Shown: positions 62,501 through 64,000 of the stretch, one piece after another | Layout: the number at the start of each line of letters is the position of its first letter | Position numbering within the stretch: position 1 is the first letter of the stretch | Assembly: GCA_010279815.1 (NCBI GenBank) | Contig: QEOQ01000697.1 | Span: 1 to 64,000 of the forward strand | DNA length: 64,000 nt | Source of the DNA: Brachionus plicatilis | Lineage: Eukaryota; Rotifera; Eurotatoria; Ploima; Brachionidae | Direction of reading: 5' to 3' | Program-made: the position numbers and the translations under genes | Notes under the pieces: generated by a model | The model's input: the letters and a program-made list of their open reading frames with translations, nothing else | Databases searched by the model: none | What the model was told of the DNA's origin: nothing

Positions 62501-63131
62501 GATTTTTTTCCTTGATAAAATTAATCAATTCTAGGTTTATCTTCTCGAAGAGCTATTAAGTCCAATAATTACGCCTTTTATATTGATATTTTGGCTTAGA
62601 CCAAGGGCTGTAAACTTGGTCGACTTTTTACGTAACTTTACAGTTGATGTGGTTGGAGTTGGCGACGTTTGCAGTTTCGCGCAAATGGATACAAAAAGAC
62701 ACGGTAATCCAAGGTGGTTGTCCAAGGCCAATCCGAAAAAATCACATCAAGCCAGAAATGGAAAAACCGAACTATCACTAATACACTTTGTTCATACTAA
62801 TCCCAAGTGGAAGCTGCCCGCAGAGTCAATTGCTTTTATTGACCAACTTAAAGATCAAGCCATTAGAGAATCAAGTACAATTGAGCAAAGCATCACCAAA
62901 AGCATTAATGATCCAAAGACAACCGACTCCATTACTGAACAAAAAATGGAACAATCTCTAACTAAATCCATCTATCACTTACAATCTCTTGTTTACAGTC
63001 CCAACCTGCCCTCAAATTTAATAAGTAAATTTTTATACGATTTAGTAAGCATGGTAAAAAGGTTTAAAAAGATTTCTAATTCATTTCCTTTTAATTTTAT
63101 TTTATTATTGAAGATTAAATATAAATTGTGA
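59544..63131 (+). CDS. ATG9: Autophagy-related protein 9 (lipid scramblase)
   Basis: A multipass membrane protein of autophagy vesicles that equilibrates lipids as the phagophore grows. Ten exons (59544-59652, 59709-59982, 60034-60169, 61320-61522, 61572-61621, 61678-61762, 61820-61919, 61968-62297, 62350-62484, 62535-63131) close in frame to 672 aa. Core landmarks: KWSHIDDLDEFFARVYHYHQ, LTELDIYNRILRFRNYLVAM, PFAPFQNCYQLRHEYKVYSK, KRDPSVLGSRRWSNYGRLYF, RHFNELDHELDARL, LTIYDEDVINIEHLLTI, and a C-terminal membrane-proximal LLEELLSPIITPFILIFWLR with FTVDVVGVGDVCSFAQMD. The C-terminal tail is shorter than in vertebrate ATG9A. The N-terminal YPPQL segment precedes the first membrane helix. Intron 3 carries a TTAA element. 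It appears intact. Confidence 0.95.
60463..60666. mobile_element. Short TTAA-bounded piggyBac-type MITE in ATG9 intron 3
   Basis: The left end is ttaacactcaaaggaccagc followed by the palindrome ggtgtcaaattgacacc. The right end, inverted, is ttaacgctcaaaagaccggc. Both edges are TTAA. The terminal design matches the elements at 2833 and 63364, though the sequence has diverged. No coding capacity. Confidence 0.75.
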
Positions 63132-63363
63132 TTTTGGAATAAGAAGCTTAAAATGCGACTATTAAGTTATAAGACTTTAAAATGATAGGCTTATTAAATT
63201 AAAAAAAAAAAACTTTTAGATAAAAGATAATTTTGCATAAGAATAGAAAATTCTATACTTAAGAATTTTATATTTTGAAAATATAAAATATTATAAATAT
63301 GATTGATTGAAATCCTTTTTTAAAAATAATAAAATAACTAAAATTTTAAACAAGTATTTTTTA
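63132..63363. other. ATG9 3' flank
   Basis: A/T-rich. It should hold the ATG9 3' UTR. Nothing else recognised. Confidence 0.4.
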
Positions 63364-63767
63364 TTAACACTAGAAGCACCAACGAGTCAAAATGGCTCTT
63401 TTTCGATTTTTGGCCGCTAAAATCCAAGTCAATTTTTGACCATATTTTTTTTTTCGGCATAAAAATTAGAATATCTTTTTAAATTAACTAAATTCAAATA
63501 AAAAAAATTTGTTTAAATTCGTTTATGTGGTAATTATAAAGTGGCAATTTTTTTAAAAATGTAAAAAATGTAAAAAAGCAGTGTGGTTATTGTATTGATA
63601 TTGTACAAAAGAAATATAGAGTATTTGTAAAAAGTGTGATTGACCATGGATATTTTACAAGGCTTAGGAAAGACTAAAATTTAATAAACTCGAACATAAA
63701 ATAAATGATTTATTCTTTATTTTTCATAACGAGTCAAAATGACTCGTTTTGGTGTTTCTAGTGTTAA
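63364..63767 (+). mobile_element. Non-autonomous piggyBac element with C-terminal cysteine-rich domain
   Basis: 404 bp with TTAA at both edges. The left end is ttaacactagaagcaccaac, then gagtcaaaatggctc. The right end is inverted, with gagtcaaaatgactcg, then ttttggtgtttctagtgttaa. The plus strand between about 63515 and 63645 is homologous to the Cys-rich coding region of the element at 2833-3238 (Cys codons around SICKKCD retained), but the frame is broken by small indels. It is an internal-deletion derivative keeping only the 3' coding end and both termini. Confidence 0.82.
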
Positions 63768-64000
63768 TAAATAGAATTGAGCATTTTAAAATGAAATTTT
63801 ATTTTAAAAAATAAATCACATATAAAATAGAGCACAAATTTTCAGATTCACATTAATTCTTAAATTAATAAGTAAATTTGATTTCATTTAAAAAAGGTTA
63901 TCATTAATCAAAATATTAATTAAACTTTTTTAAAAAAATAAAATTTCTACAAAATGAGTCCAATATTTTTTGTCACCCTATTAACCTTACTTTAACTTTT
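63768..64000. other. AT-rich sequence at window edge
   Basis: Nothing recognised. The window ends here. Confidence 0.4.

Overview
The window is AT-rich metazoan nuclear DNA. Host genes are cut by many short introns of about 45-60 bp, with a few longer introns that hold transposons. The gene families (fibulin, M13 neprilysins, CAT amino-acid transporter, AHA1, ATG9) are animal or broadly eukaryotic. The low GC content, tiny introns and load of Tc1, piggyBac, MULE and LINE remnants would suit a small invertebrate such as a monogonont rotifer. That placement is inference; nothing in the window fixes the species.

Layout. 1.2-5.9 kb (-): a fibulin-1-like extracellular matrix gene. 7.1-28.5 kb (-): a head-to-tail tandem array of four M13 (neprilysin/ECE-type) zinc metallopeptidase genes, all keeping the catalytic motifs. 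30.1-38.5 kb: a transposon graveyard with two separate nests. In one, a LINE 3' end sits inside a Tc1 element that itself sits inside an inverted-repeat element. In the other, a MULE-like element carrying an uninterrupted transposase/Ulp1-protease ORF sits inside a LINE, inside a pogo/Tigger-type element. 40.6-46.1 kb (+): a complete 11-exon cationic amino-acid transporter gene; its fifth intron collects four inverted-repeat elements. 48.0-51.5 kb (+): three adjacent genes for low-complexity proteins that all start Met-Gly and have no signal peptide. The first two share CPPGC caps at both ends and appear undescribed. 54.8-56.1 kb (-): AHSA1 (Hsp90 co-chaperone), five exons. 59.5-63.1 kb (+): ATG9 (autophagy lipid scramblase), ten exons, with a TTAA-flanked element in intron 3.

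Three TTAA-bounded piggyBac-type elements (2.8, 60.5 and 63.4 kb) carry the same subterminal palindrome; two keep the coding sequence of the transposase C-terminal cysteine-rich domain. Exon models for CAT, ATG9, AHSA1 and the third low-complexity gene were assembled by hand from GT/AG sites and close in frame end to end. Fibulin and neprilysin models are less exact: motifs and most exons are clear, but some junctions are approximate and the first exon of the third neprilysin was not found. The best candidates for something new are the Met-Gly low-complexity cluster and the MULE-like element with 15-bp-periodic GTCAG ends.
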